A DNA stretch of 64,000 nucleotides, taken from positions 8,122,001 to 8,186,000 of the forward strand of contig CM060733.1 of NCBI GenBank assembly GCA_030704615.1, in the 5' to 3' direction. Both the position numbers and the translations under genes were made by a program. This DNA comes from Takakia lepidozioides. Lineage: Eukaryota; Streptophyta; Takakiopsida; Takakiales; Takakiaceae. Positions 49,277 to 59,529 of the stretch are shown here, in pieces; the stretch's first letter is position 1, and every line of letters starts with the position of its first letter. The notes under the pieces are model-generated. The model was not told where the DNA came from. It saw only the letters and a program-made list of their open reading frames with translations, and ran no database searches.

Positions 49277-49529
49277 GATAGGGACTGCCCATTTATCGAG
49301 GGATACCCGACACGAGGGGTCCATCCCTACATTAGACATGTGCAAGCAAGCAAGGCACGACAGAGCATTCCGCACACCTGTAATGCACCGCCCTCGCTGT
49401 CCAATGCAATGCGCCGACATGTAATGCCCCGCCCTGCCCAAGTGTTTTATTCACTGTAACAGCACGATAAATATAAACAGAACAATCTCAAAGTGCTTTA
49501 TGGTTCACCTCCGGATTCCTCCCAACTAA

Positions 49530-49990
49530 TTACACTACAAGATATGAGCGTTTTTAGGACTACGGATTTGGCGGAGTCATAAAAACGGCACTAGGTATAC
49601 GACTACAAAGCGCTGAAATGCGTTGCAGTCATAGTTTTATCACTTTATAGTAATGGATATCACTACATGACTCCGGAAAATTAGGGAGCATTGGTCAAAC
49701 ATTGTTGACCATGATGACAAGGATGGTTTTATGACTAGTGTGATATGTTTGACTAGACGTGGACGACGTTTCATGGAAACTTGTGACTCCATGACTGAAG
49801 ATGGTTTTACAGCTCTATTTATACGACTACATCCCTACACGTGTCATTTTGAAAGCACATACATGAATGTATTCATCCATTGGATGAGTTTATCCATCAA
49901 TGACATGGCATGTAAACTTATGAGTCCCTTACTGCAAATTGTTTCATAACTCTATATATATGACTACATCACTACACATGTCATTTAAAA
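49530..49990 (+). mobile_element. End of a second CACTA-like family, right copy
   Basis: This begins CACTACAAGATATGAGCG and is an inverted copy of 48,890-49,276 with scattered changes. The two termini point toward each other across a 253-bp gap, so they are ends of two neighbouring elements, not the two ends of one. A second block with ATGACTACATCACTACAC at 49,960-49,980 may be a partial duplication. Confidence 0.65.
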
Positions 49991-50289
49991 GGCATATACA
50001 TTAATGAATTCATTCAATGGATGGGTTCATCCATCCGCCTATACGGTGTGTCGATTTGATATATGTTCAATAAATTGGACCTGGATGGACGTGGCTTAAC
50101 AAGGATCGCAAGATATATGAGATTAAAATACGTGGTTGTACAAGGTTAGATCATGTGATGGAAATTATTTTGAATCGTTAGATTTTACAGGATCTAACGG
50201 TCTAGATTGTTTAAGATCTAACGGTTTAAGATTACACCGCCGAACTTTACACCGGGCTGGGACTTAGGCTTTTTTGTCTCCTGCGTTTC

Positions 50290-50890
50290 ACCATCTATTT
50301 GATGTTGTGTCATGGAATGAGATGATCGCAGGATATGCAGGGGCGTGGGATGGAGGCTTTGCAGACCTTCCTACTCTTGAACAAATGATGCAGGAAGGAG
50401 AAGAGGAGGAGGAGAGGAGACGAGGAGAAGATCCCAACATTCTTGTAAGCTCGCCGTTTTTGGGAGAGAGACGAGACGAGGAGACGCTCGCCGTTCTTGG
50501 GAGAGTCAGCTTGGTCTTAGCAGGCCGTGTTTCAATCTCTGCCTGCTCAACTGCACCGTGGTGGTTCGATCTCACATACCAATCCAACATTACCTGACTA
50601 CAGATACAAGCAGCACACACAAGGGGTCCTTTTGGGCTGATGGTCGGTCAAATCCTCTATGGGTCATGATACAAGGTAAAGGACAATGTGGTGAGGATAC
50701 CTTCTTCTTTGACCTATTTCAGCCTGTTTTGCTCTGTTTGGCAGCATGAAAGTATCCAAAAACAGGTAATAGAGATGAGGAGAAGCTTTGGAATGAACAC
50801 TTTTCCGACCCCAGTCAATGGTGAGACAATGGAGACAAAAAGGTGAATGCATGTTGGACTACACTAGAGAGAAGTAGATGCAATTTAGAA
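50290..50890 (+). repeat. Composite repeat: PPR scrap, repeat A and OSB-like motif
   Basis: A PPR remnant (DVVSWNEMIAGYA, about 50,300) is followed by GA-rich sequence, repeat A (50,490-50,740; SRPCFNL and STAPWWF blocks), and an OSB-like block at about 50,770-50,880. The OSB block reads EEKLWNEHFSDPSQW, then a TGA where the sister copy has the second Trp, then DN. The TGA marks this copy as broken. Confidence 0.65.
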
Positions 50891-50964
50891 TTAGAACTAC
50901 TGTAATAATTAGGGTTGGGGTTTGCTGGAAGAACTTCACGCCGTCAGTGTCAGCTGCTAGCAGC

Positions 50965-51370
50965 AAGTATTCATGATTTGTACACAGACAGGGGTAGCTA
51001 AAGGACCAGGGATAGAGGTCCAGGTTCATCCAAGAGGGCCGGATTTCAAACACAAGATTAGTTCTGATTCCCCGTGGATCAATAGCTACAAGAACTTTGC
51101 TAATGAGAAAATGGTCTGCTAATGAAAGCACGTTTTTCAACACATTTCACCCTGTTTTTCCCTCTTATCAGAATCGGCCCTAAATTTCCATGTTGAATTC
51201 TGCAAGTTAGTTGGTTTAGTGAACTTGGGATAGTTTGGAGTGACTTTGATATGATATTGCCAATGTGACAACATGAAAGTATCCAAAAGAGGTAACAAAG
51301 ATGAGGAGAAGCTTTGGAATGAATACTTTTCTGACCCCAGTCAATGGTGGGACAACCAAGGCAAAAATAT
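50965..51370 (+). repeat. Repeat B copy and intact OSB-like PDF motif
   Basis: Repeat B lies at about 50,965-51,180, followed by the linker shared by all composites (GGAGTGACTTTGA). At 51,292-51,365 the OSB-like block EEKLWNEYFSDPSQWWDNQG is in open frame. This is the best copy of the motif. In OSB proteins the PDF motif contributes to single-stranded DNA binding in organelles. Here it is an isolated fragment. Confidence 0.65.
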
Positions 51371-51396
51371 GAATACCTGTCAGATTACCAGATGTC

Positions 51397-51835
51397 ATTT
51401 TGAACACTGCCCCTGCCTTGGTGGACATGTATGTCAAATGTGGGTGCATCGAGGATGCAAAGGGAGTGTTCAACACTATGGCTGAACGAGATGTGGTGTC
51501 ATGGAGTGCGATGTTTGCAGGGTATGCACAACAGGGGCGTGGGATGGAGGCTTTGGAGACCTATGAGCAAATTATGAGGGAAGAGATACTGAAGCCCGAC
51601 CACATAACGTGTGTATGTATGTGTTTGCAATGCGTGTGCAAGCTTGGCATCTGGAAAAGGGCAGAAGGTCTATGGTTGCATCGTCAAAGCTGCAAATGAA
51701 CCAGATGTCATTTTGAACACTCCCCTGGTGGACAATATGTATGCCAAATGTAGGTGTAGCAAGGATGCAAAGGGAGTGTTCAACAACATGGCTGAACAAG
51801 ATGTGGTGTCTTGGAGTACCATGATGACCACCTTC
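51397..51835 (+). pseudogene. PPR fragment, plus strand
   Basis: PLS-type PPR motifs (ALVDMYVKCGCIEDAKGVFN, DVVSWSAMFAGYAQQG) are open to about 51,540. They continue with frameshifts to a second VFNNMAEQDVVSWS block near 51,770-51,820, ending at a CT-dinucleotide tract. It is a short remnant without start, targeting peptide or C-terminal domain. Confidence 0.8.
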
Positions 51836-53504
51836 CCCGGTGACTCTCTCTCTCTCCCTCTCTCTCTCCCTCTCTCCAACTACTTGTTTGGGATTATCAA
51901 TTTTTTTCCATAATACTTATTTTGGAAATACTATATATTTTTAATCCCAATTTTTAAGGTTTCATCCATACTGAATGAAATTTCTGTTATAACCATAACT
52001 GGATGATTTATAGGCAGATATGCATTTCAATGCATTTTAGGTTTATGCTCCTTTGATTTAAACCTATTGAATGCCCATTTTTCATCTTGGTCTGATACCA
52101 TCCATACCGGATGGTGGATGAAATCGCGGGTGGTTTTCCTTTAAGTGTCTCTCTGCCCTAGACACAGCACGATATCGTGCGTGTTTTTTTTCTCTGGAAG
52201 AGGGCGATGGCGGACGAATGCTCGATGGTGGCTGAATGCCCGAGCAGCAAGATCCGAACGGGTGTGTTCTTGTTTTTTGAACGCCCGATGACGACAGACA
52301 CTTTCATCTCCCGCGATGGCAAATGACATACTGTTATGTTTGCCTACGTTTTTTCTTCATTGATGAAGCAGCGGCGGTTATGGAGGTGGGGAAGCGGACT
52401 GTATTACAAGATACAACATGTCCTCAACTCTCCTCCCGTTGCATTCTGTTGTGCTCGTTCAAATTCAGATAATGAACACTGCAACGTCCTACTCCACAAA
52501 AGATTGAGGTTCTTTGTGGTGTCACATCTATGCTTTCTTCTGCTGGTTCTGTGATCTTTGCATGCTTTATAGCTCATACCTGACATGGATAGCAACTGTG
52601 AAATCCTGTAATTCACCTCGCGCATCCTCACTAACGCACAAAACATTTTTTGTGTTTGTTTTTGGGACGGGCGCAAGTGAGGGATTTCACTTGGCATGAA
52701 CTCTTTGGCTTGCAGATGATCTGGTTACTGCAAGAGGGATAAGATATGCTGCAAGCTGCCGTTGTTGCAATTTTCTGCTTCAAAGCTGCTTCAAGGGGGA
52801 TATGCCTTAAACCTTTATTTTGATTTCTGGTTCTTGGTAACCAAATCTGTTAAGTCAGGGAAGTAAATGGGCTGGGCCTCCTAGAAATCAGACCTTATTG
52901 TGAAGGTTTGGGCTGGTTGTGATGACAAGGGTTTGGTGATGCAAGTGTGACATTGGATGCATTTTTCCAGACCTGTTTTCTGGCCTTTTGGAGAGTCAGA
53001 CAGTGTTGTTTATGCCTCACCAGTTTAGAATGTATTAAGTAAGGCATTGGGTAAGCCTTTTTAAGAACACATACATTCTTTCAGGCTCCCCCATGGAGAT
53101 TATAACCTGATTACAGACTGGTATTTTTGAGGATCTCTCTAAAACTTGACAGAGTGACTGGATAAGGCCTTGGGATACATACCATAGCCCTGCATCTACT
53201 TATGGAGTACAATCAGTTCAGCTTGTGCTTTTAGGAACATACAAGTCCTTTAAAGCTGTAATAGGGAATTGTTTTCATCAAAGCTCTCACTCTTAGGCCT
53301 GCTGGAATGGTTTTCTCAAAGACCTGTTGAGCTTACAACATACTTGTTTAAGCTATTTGAACCCAAGAATTACCAAGCCAGTATTTTTAAAGGGCTTTTT
53401 TTATTACGAACTGTATTCTTAAGCTCCCCCCAGAGATTGGGAATGTGACATGGTAATGACTCTCTCTCTCTATCTCTCCTCCTCTGATACATGATACATA
53501 TATA
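51836..53504. other. Unassigned interior of the CACTA-like element
   Basis: Short frames on both strands are not recognisable. A CT-dinucleotide tract lies at 51,845-51,880 and a second at 53,460-53,480. No transposase motifs are seen. Confidence 0.45.
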
Positions 53505-53660
53505 CATGATTTGTGCAAAGGCATGGATAGCTGAAGGAGCAGGGATAGAGTGCATGGGTCCAGATTCATCCAAGAGGGCCGGATTTCAATCTCCAGATTA
53601 CATATGATTCCTTGTGGAAGGATAGCTACAAGAAACTTGCATGGATAGATGATCAATTGG
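53505..53660 (+). repeat. Repeat B, short copy
   Basis: A truncated copy of repeat B starts at the GATTTGTGCAAAGGCATGG block and ends at the AAACTTGCATGGATAGATG block. It is the sixth copy found in the window. From 53,661 to about 54,200 nothing is recognised apart from an A-rich tract near 54,063-54,090. Confidence 0.65.
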
Positions 53661-54617
53661 TTGGTCTTGAGCTGAAGAGCACGACCCCTGCAGGGATGTC
53701 TCTCCATCTGTAGATCTTCTAGGAAGTGGAAGGCTAGGCCTAGGGCCCAGCTTTCTTATGACATTGTTAGCTGATTTTCAGTTCTTCTCCTTAGCTCGGT
53801 GCCTTTCTGTTTCCAAGTTATGGCAGTAGTTTCTGGCTGTAGTCTCTTTTCCTGCTAGACTCTTTAGCTCTATGCAGACCCCCTTCTTTGCTTGCCTTCC
53901 TTCTTACTACTCTTTCTTGTCTTGGTACACGAAGCTGTGTCTTCCTCTTTCAGCCTCTATGGCACTCTATCCAGAGGTTATTTTTCCTCTTTGTATCCAA
54001 GGACATTTTATGTCCATTACCTATAAAGTTCTAGAGGCCACTGTCCCCCACTGTCCCTCTTTGTTAACAAAAATAAAAATAATAAAAAAAGACAACAATG
54101 GCTTCCATTCTATTTTCCTAGAAACCTAATGATAATTTAAATCAATTAATAATCTAAATATTATAATTGTATGATTTAATTTATTAAATTAAAATATTAT
54201 TAAAAAACCTCTTTAGTCATGAAGTTATATACTCATGACTACATCATGGCAACGTGGCATTATATGATACGATATTCTTTCCCACGTGTGGGTCATATAT
54301 ATTGTCCATGTGGGCACGTGTCACATCCGGAGTGCTACATATGTCTCTCTGACGCCTCTCCAATTGGAGTTATACTTTGTAGACATGTAGTCATATAGTT
54401 AGTCATATATATATCATATAGTTGTGACTACATCCTCTCTACAGCATGACTCCAGGTGCCACGCACGCAGTCACGGCTATGACTTGCAAAACGCAGTCCT
54501 AAAGACTAGTCGTTATGACAGGGCTTTTTTCACTGCAGAGTGATATAGTCATGAACGCATATAGGACTGAAAAAATAGTCATATGTGCAGTCATAAAAAC
54601 GCTCATCTGTTGTAGTG

Positions 54618-55320
54618 TTATAATGATCGATTGTTAATGTGCAGTCCCGAATTAGTTGTGGCGATTAGCCGCCTGACTTCATTTCTCCAGGCCACTTGTC
54701 AGAATCGACATCCTTCACGCTTATTCCAGAGTCTGCTGTCAGAGCCGCACGATAATGATGCCAGACTTGTAGTCCTACTAACGTATAAGTACGATAGAAT
54801 TCAGTCTGATCGCGGCCGTTATCGTTTGTTCCATAATTAATGTGACAATGGCTGTTGTCAATAAATGGAAAATTGTGCACACTTTCAATGAAGCCGAGAT
54901 TTCGCGAGTTGAAATAAGCCATTCGATTCCGCCTTAATCCACGGTGGCCACAATCGATCCGAGAGAGAAAGCATACCACACTGCCATTGGAGCGATTCAA
55001 AGATGAAAGTTACATGTCACCTCTATATAACGTCCGAATCCACACAACACCAACTTCCCACTTTGAACCTCGCACTTGCTTCTTTTCTCTCACGCACCTC
55101 TCTGGACATCCTGCACCTCTCTGGACAACGTATACCTCTTTGCCTGTCCTGCACCACTCTGCCCATAGGGTACTTCTGAAGCAGCCTCTGAGTCTCTCCC
55201 TGCTTCCTTAGTCAGGTGTCAACTGCACATTTCTCACGTAGGATAGTATGATACTCAATTTTTTGTGTACTCTCCATGTGCACCAGCTAAACTTGCTTTT
55301 GTTTGTCTAAAGTTACTCCC
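54618..55320 (+). promoter_or_regulatory. Promoter and leader of the plus arm
   Basis: A TATA-box-like CTATATAACG lies at about 55,023-55,032, followed by a CT-rich leader with repeated CACCTCTCTGGACA units (about 55,090-55,130). This mirrors the TATA plus low-complexity leader of the minus arm. Before the CACTA insertion the two promoters would have been under about 1 kb apart. The call is by motif and position. Confidence 0.4.
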
Positions 55321-55344
55321 AAACCTCCACTGGGCAGTCGCCAC
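55321..55344. repeat. 24-bp palindrome copy 5 (right half lost)
   Basis: Left half AACCTCCA and centre CTGGGCAG are perfect, but the right half reads TCGCCACA. It lies in the non-coding 5' part of the plus arm. Confidence 0.75.
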
Positions 55345-55446
55345 ATTATTATTCATCCATCCATAGAATCATTTTTTCATCTATAGAGGGCTTCTTCATT
55401 ATCCATTGTTCATCCATGTGGTTGATTTCATCAACAGATATCATCC

Positions 55447-55470
55447 AACCTCCACTACCCAGTGGAGGTT
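55447..55470. repeat. 24-bp palindrome copy 6
   Basis: Half-sites AACCTCCA and TGGAGGTT around the centre CTACCCAG. It lies in the non-coding 5' part of the plus arm. Confidence 0.95.
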
Positions 55471-55713
55471 GGCAATTGTGACTTCATCTGACAGTTCCGA
55501 TAGATGTAGTCTATACTCCGCCCTCATACTCCAATTTAATTCCAATTATTTTTTACCAGTCCCAGTGTAGATCCAAACATTGACTTTACTTTTTCAATCC
55601 ATATTGTTTTCTCATTCAAAACCGTTGAAAAAGTTATACTTAAAGTTTCTCCTTTCGGTGGCAAGACTTTCTTTCCTTCAGTTAATCTTCAGTCCAGTAA
55701 TAGGATTTTACTG

Positions 55714-55737
55714 GACCTCCACTGCCCAGTGGAGGTT
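55714..55737. repeat. 24-bp palindrome copy 7
   Basis: GACCTCCA, centre CTGCCCAG, TGGAGGTT. It lies immediately before the first recognisable coding block of the plus arm. Confidence 0.95.
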
Positions 55738-55758
55738 ACTAACTTCATGGGGTTCCAA

Positions 55759-56571
55759 GTAGGCCAAAAGGTGTTTCTGTCGCTTCCTGGATCTCCTTCA
55801 GTTGTTGCCTCAGGAGATTGCCTGAATGTTTATGGGGATGGAACTTGCCACGGACACCACTTGTGTTCGTCCACCATTTCAGTTACCCTGATCTTTTGTG
55901 ATGACGCATTCGGCTCCTGTCCTCTGCCTTATCGACACATGGATGCTGACACATTGAAGGAGGCGATTGGGACTCCAGTTGTGTGGGATGTGTCATGTGT
56001 TCGCACGCATGAAACTGTGGATTCATCATCCCCGAGAAACCCAGGATGTCATTCCATCACAGAAGGTAGTGATTATCAAGGACAAAGCACTGAAAGCAAT
56101 GATATTCCGTCCAACGATGAGACAAGGGGGGATCTGCCTGCAGGTCTGGGGAGAGAATGTTGGAGAAACTTGCAGTGTCTTCTTCTTGGGGAGGACGGAA
56201 ACGCCCTGTTCGAAGGCTGAATTCAGGCATGCATTCCTAACGAAATCATTCTGAATGACAAACTCGGAGAGGACGATGTTGGGGTTCTGGTCACCAGAAC
56301 AATCTCTGGAGAGTCCGGTTCACTGATGTCGATTGTGAAATGGCCGTTAACAAAAACAAGACTTCTTGAAAATGGCCAGATACTCTCCGTTGATCTCAAA
56401 AATTTCCTATGATCATGCAGTGACATGGAGAATGACGACCATGGTACAGGCGTATTGAAAGCAGCATACAGACATTTTACTAGGAAGAAAAATCCATCCA
56501 ATATGGAGGACTCAAAAAAGTGCAAGAAAAATCTTACTTTGGATGAAGTGAGGTCGGTGAGCAGCACCTAG
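55759..56571 (+). pseudogene. Plus-arm N-terminal block, DUF8039-like (tentative)
   Basis: One frame reads VGQKVFLSLPG, ASGDCLNVYGDGTCHGHHLC, then LPYRHMDADTLKEAIGTPVV. This order resembles the DUF8039-type domain found beside plant En/Spm-type transposases. The same frame continues after a TGA (56,218-56,220) with NEIILNDKLGEDDVGVLVTR, has another TGA at 56,410-56,412 and ends at a TAG (56,569-56,571). All three stops are one C-to-T change from CGA or CAG. The domain assignment is from memory of the pattern and needs a profile search. Part of the middle may lie in another frame. Confidence 0.45.
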
Positions 56572-56582
56572 CTCCAAGGAGC

Positions 56583-57807
56583 ATGGTTTACAGGCCGTTA
56601 AATATCAAGCATAAGGACGAAGTGAAAGCGCGACTCTTCCAACTTCATTTGTTCGACTCCAAACATCCGGTGTATCTTGCGCCAATCAACCCTTCCACTC
56701 CAGAGAAGATTGCTTCATCGGGACCGAAAACAATGGAAGGAGACGGACGTATCAAGGTTCTTCGTAATTGGTGGACTACACACCATTGTGGCAGCAAAGG
56801 TAATGGACTTCATTTCCTCCCAGACCTCTCTTTTAACGAACCTCCACTGGGCAGTGGAGGTTGGTGTTGAACTACAAAATTGGATATATCCCCATACTTT
56901 CAACTCTCTCACCCATTTTACATTAATTGTAGCAGGAACTTCTCGAGGATCTTGCCGACAGCAAACTGAAGGAGTACTACCGGGAGTGGCCTGTGAAGAT
57001 TGTATGGTCTACCAATGAACAAAGGCTCCTGAAGTTGTCAAAGCTCCTCAACGATCCCAATAAGGCGCAAAAGTTTGATACAACAATGCCGGAGAAAGTT
57101 GCGCATGCGCGAATGTTATTCAACCTGAGGGGGAAGCCAAAGAAATACAACGATCACACCACCAAGTCCGAGACGAAACAATGGAAGGTATGCATTTATG
57201 GAATCAAAATCTACTATTCACATTCATTTTATGCTAAAAAATACTTTTGTTGTTGGAGTGACAACTAATTTATCCCTGAATGAATGTGCAGGAGTTCATG
57301 TTTGCCTGTCATTTGATACTTGAAATGGGTAGCATTAAGGAGGCAATGGTCATGGTAATTTGCGACAACGACGTTTGGAAGATCTCGGAAGATGTTTTCA
57401 AAAATTGGGAGCAGGGAAAGCTACTCGACCCGCTTGGGATATAGTACATGGGTGAACAGCAACAACTCACGAAATCTGCTATCGCAAAGCTGCAATGGTT
57501 GAACAGATGGTAGCTAATGAAAGTTGCGAAGAAAATCCTGGACCTGAAATTGACCATTCGAGATTACAAAGGTCAAGACAAATCAATGCGAGGCATGAAC
57601 AAGTACATAGACGACATGAAAATGCGCCGGTTTATTGTCGACGATGTGATGGAAGTGTTGGGGTGGCCTCGGAGGAGCAAACAATGCACGGAACCATACA
57701 CTAAGGACGAGTGGCGTGAAGTGAAGAGAAAGTACCACTTCAATAAGGCACAGTTCTCAACATTTAAAGACAAACTGGGACGGATTACATCCAAAGCAAG
57801 ATCAAGA
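56583..57807 (+). pseudogene. ParB/sulfiredoxin-like domain block
   Basis: This begins VYRPLNIKHKDEVKARLF, shifts frame near 56,700, then reads SRFFVIGGLHTIVAAKVMDF. The RPLN...IGGxHTxxAAK layout is that of ParB/sulfiredoxin-fold nucleotide-binding proteins. After an intron containing palindrome copy 8 come LLEDLADSKLKEYYREWPVK and VWSTNEQRLLKLSKLLND (to about 57,186). A further exon starts near 57,297 with EFMFACHLILEMGSIKEAMV and ends at about 57,810. Two in-frame TAG stops (57,442 and 57,511) lie in that exon. ParB-like domains often accompany methyltransferase domains in mobile DNA, which fits the next block. It is inactive as it stands. Confidence 0.5.
56839..56862. repeat. 24-bp palindrome copy 8
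   Basis: Consensus copy: AACCTCCA, CTGGGCAG, TGGAGGTT. It sits in the intron that splits the ParB-like block. Confidence 0.95.
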
Positions 57808-57809
57808 TG

Positions 57810-58997
57810 AACATGGAGACAAAACCACTCACGGCCGCTTTTGTTAAGTACGTCTCCTCCATCAAGAAAGCTTATGAGGATAGAGAGGATGCCATGGCGA
57901 TTATTTCAGCGAGTTTCAAGACTCATTACGCTATCATGGGTGGAGAAACAAAATTCGCCAATGCCAAGTCCTGTCTGCGACTCGCACCGAAGAAACGGTT
58001 TGACAACATAGCGATGGTGTTAGTCAATACAGTTTCTGAAGACGACTTTGTCGTATTTGAGTCCAAGGATTATGTGAACATACTGGAGGCCTTTGTGGCT
58101 CAGAAAATGAACACGAGTGCTTTTGTTTTCTTCTCGACGCAACCGTCCTCGGCCAATCTGGTCTCCTACATCCAAAATGGTCCCGGAAGAACATCGTATC
58201 TTGTCCGTCAGGGATTTTATGTTCCGGGAGAGTATGAAAATATTTACAAAAACAACACGAAGACTTTCTCTCGTACTGTACTGTGCCTGGACTATGTTTT
58301 CCCAGCGACACCTGAGGAGATGCAGAATCCGGACGAGCACATCTCCACCGTCCTGTTAATCGAGCCAATACAGCCGATTCTGGAAGGGCCCTCTGAGAAG
58401 CCATCAGCTTTTGAAGAAGAGTGCATGACTTATAATCATGAGCTACAAGCTGACACATACGACTATTTGGCCTCTATGTTTTGTCGAGACGGGATGTCCG
58501 CTGTCAACATCTTCAGAGGCGTGATGTTGACGTACGCCCTTCATGTAAGTGTAAAACTTTTTTACATTTTAAATACGAATTTTATATTTTTTATCGAACA
58601 CGTCCTCTGTTTTACTGACTGGATTTATCTGCAGGCAAGAAACATTGGAGTGCTTGACATCAACCACTCAACCAAAAAAAAGTTATGCAAAGGAAAAGTT
58701 GAAGCGAATTTTAAGAAGATTCAAATTGAGAATGACAATGTTGCTGAAGAGGTTGACGGCGGAGACGATGATGAGGATGAGGAGGAGGAAGATGAAGACT
58801 TGGAAGAAGGAGGCGGACATTCCGAACACGGAGAGGAGGACGAGGGCATCGATGGTAACGGGGACAACGAGGGCCACGATGGTGACAATGCCAACCGTTG
58901 GGAGGCTGGACACCTAGATGTGATTCAACATTTTCTTCTTTCTCTCCACTTTACAGCAATCAAGTGTCTTACAACACTCGTCCTTAATAATAAATGA
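57810..58997 (+). CDS. Degenerate methyltransferase-like protein with acidic tail
   Basis: The first exon runs from about 57,810 to a GTAAGT donor near 58,543. The second begins after CTGCAG at about 58,635. Across the junction the protein reads YLASMFCRDGMSAVNIFRG, then ARNIGVLDIN. This has the layout of the final motif of N4/N6 DNA methyltransferases (F-x-G-x-G-T...G-x-x-I-G-x-D-I-x), but without the usual glycines. Before it comes a mixed alpha/beta domain of about 200 residues with VFPATPEEMQNPDEH. No DPPY-type catalytic motif is found, so activity is doubtful. After it comes a tail of nearly 60 residues almost all Asp, Glu and Gly. The frame stops at TGA 58,995-58,997, possibly a mutated CGA, since coding-like sequence continues. 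Confidence 0.45.
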   Translation, partial: NMETKPLTAAFVKYVSSIKKAYEDREDAMAIISASFKTHYAIMGGETKFANAKSCLRLAPKKRFDNIAMVLVNTVSEDDFVVFESKDYVNILEAFVAQKMNTSAFVFFSTQPSSANLVSYIQNGPGRTSYLVRQGFYVPGEYENIYKNNTKTFSRTVLCLDYVFPATPEEMQNPDEHISTVLLIEPIQPILEGPSEKPSAFEEECMTYNHELQADTYDYLASMFCRDGMSAVNIFRGVMLTYALHVSVKLFYILNTNFIFFIEHVLCFTDWIYLQARNIGVLDINHSTKKKLCKGKVEANFKKIQIENDNVAEEVDGGDDDEDEEEEDEDLEEGGGHSEHGEEDEGIDGNGDNEGHDGDNANRWEAGHLDVIQHFLLSLHFTAIKCLTTLVLNNK

Positions 58998-59372
58998 TTG
59001 AAAGCTAAGAGTAATCATGCTTCACCATCAAGGGGTGCGGAGGCGAGCTCAATCGAGGTGCGCAACAATTTTATTGGGAGTGCAGACGACTGGTTCAAAC
59101 CTGTAGAAGGGGACGAGCCGGCGCCAATGTCCCCGTCTCCCGCCAAAGAGAGGGTAGAGAGAGCGAGAACAAAGAGCCCGTGTCCCACAAAAGACAGCGG
59201 ACACAGAGGGAGGACTAAGAGCCCGTCCCCCGCAAAAATGGACAGTGGTGACAGAGCCAGGACTAAAAGCCCGTCTCCAAGAAAAAACAGCGGAGGCAGA
59301 GGCCAAACTCAGAGCCCAACTCGCTCTCAAAGTGTCACCCAGCATGTCAATTTGGATGTAGGTAACGAATGA
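58998..59372 (+). CDS. Ser-Pro/Arg-rich repeat protein block
   Basis: A frame of 124 codons without a convincing own start follows the acidic block in the same frame. It contains four imperfect repeats of RARTKSPSPAK with DSG spacers (for example near 59,165-59,310), preceded by a DDWFKPVEGDEPAPMSPSP segment. The composition (SP and RS pairs, lysine) fits an intrinsically disordered, phosphorylatable nuclear protein. It probably continues the methyltransferase-like protein or joins the following block by splicing. Confidence 0.45.
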   Translation: MKAKSNHASPSRGAEASSIEVRNNFIGSADDWFKPVEGDEPAPMSPSPAKERVERARTKSPCPTKDSGHRGRTKSPSPAKMDSGDRARTKSPSPRKNSGGRGQTQSPTRSQSVTQHVNLDVGNE

Positions 59373-59529
59373 CACCTGGAGATTTATGGTGTCTTTAAGC
59401 ATTATAAATGGAACAAATTGTGTGTATTGCATCTGGTTGTGTTCTGGTTGTGTTTTTGGCAATACCTGATCTGTATCTTAATATTTCCCACCTTCTTGAA
59501 CTTTAAATGTGACTGACGGTAAGAAAACT

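Larger units (their letters stand above)
45764..54617. mobile_element. CACTA-like transposon, 8.85 kb, with long terminal inverted repeats
   Basis: Both ends begin CACTACAACAGATGAGCG (left at 45,764; right as its reverse complement ending at 54,617). The inverted similarity extends over roughly 200 bp with only scattered differences, including the block AGTCTTTAGGACTGC. The CACTA start and repeated ATGACTA-like subterminal motifs fit the CACTA (En/Spm) superfamily. The expected 3-bp target duplication is imperfect: ATA on the left and TTA on the right. No CACTA transposase is recognisable inside. The interior is filled with repeats A and B, OSB-like motifs, PPR fragments and a second CACTA-like family. 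It separates the two divergent arms of the larger element and was probably inserted between them. Confidence 0.8.
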
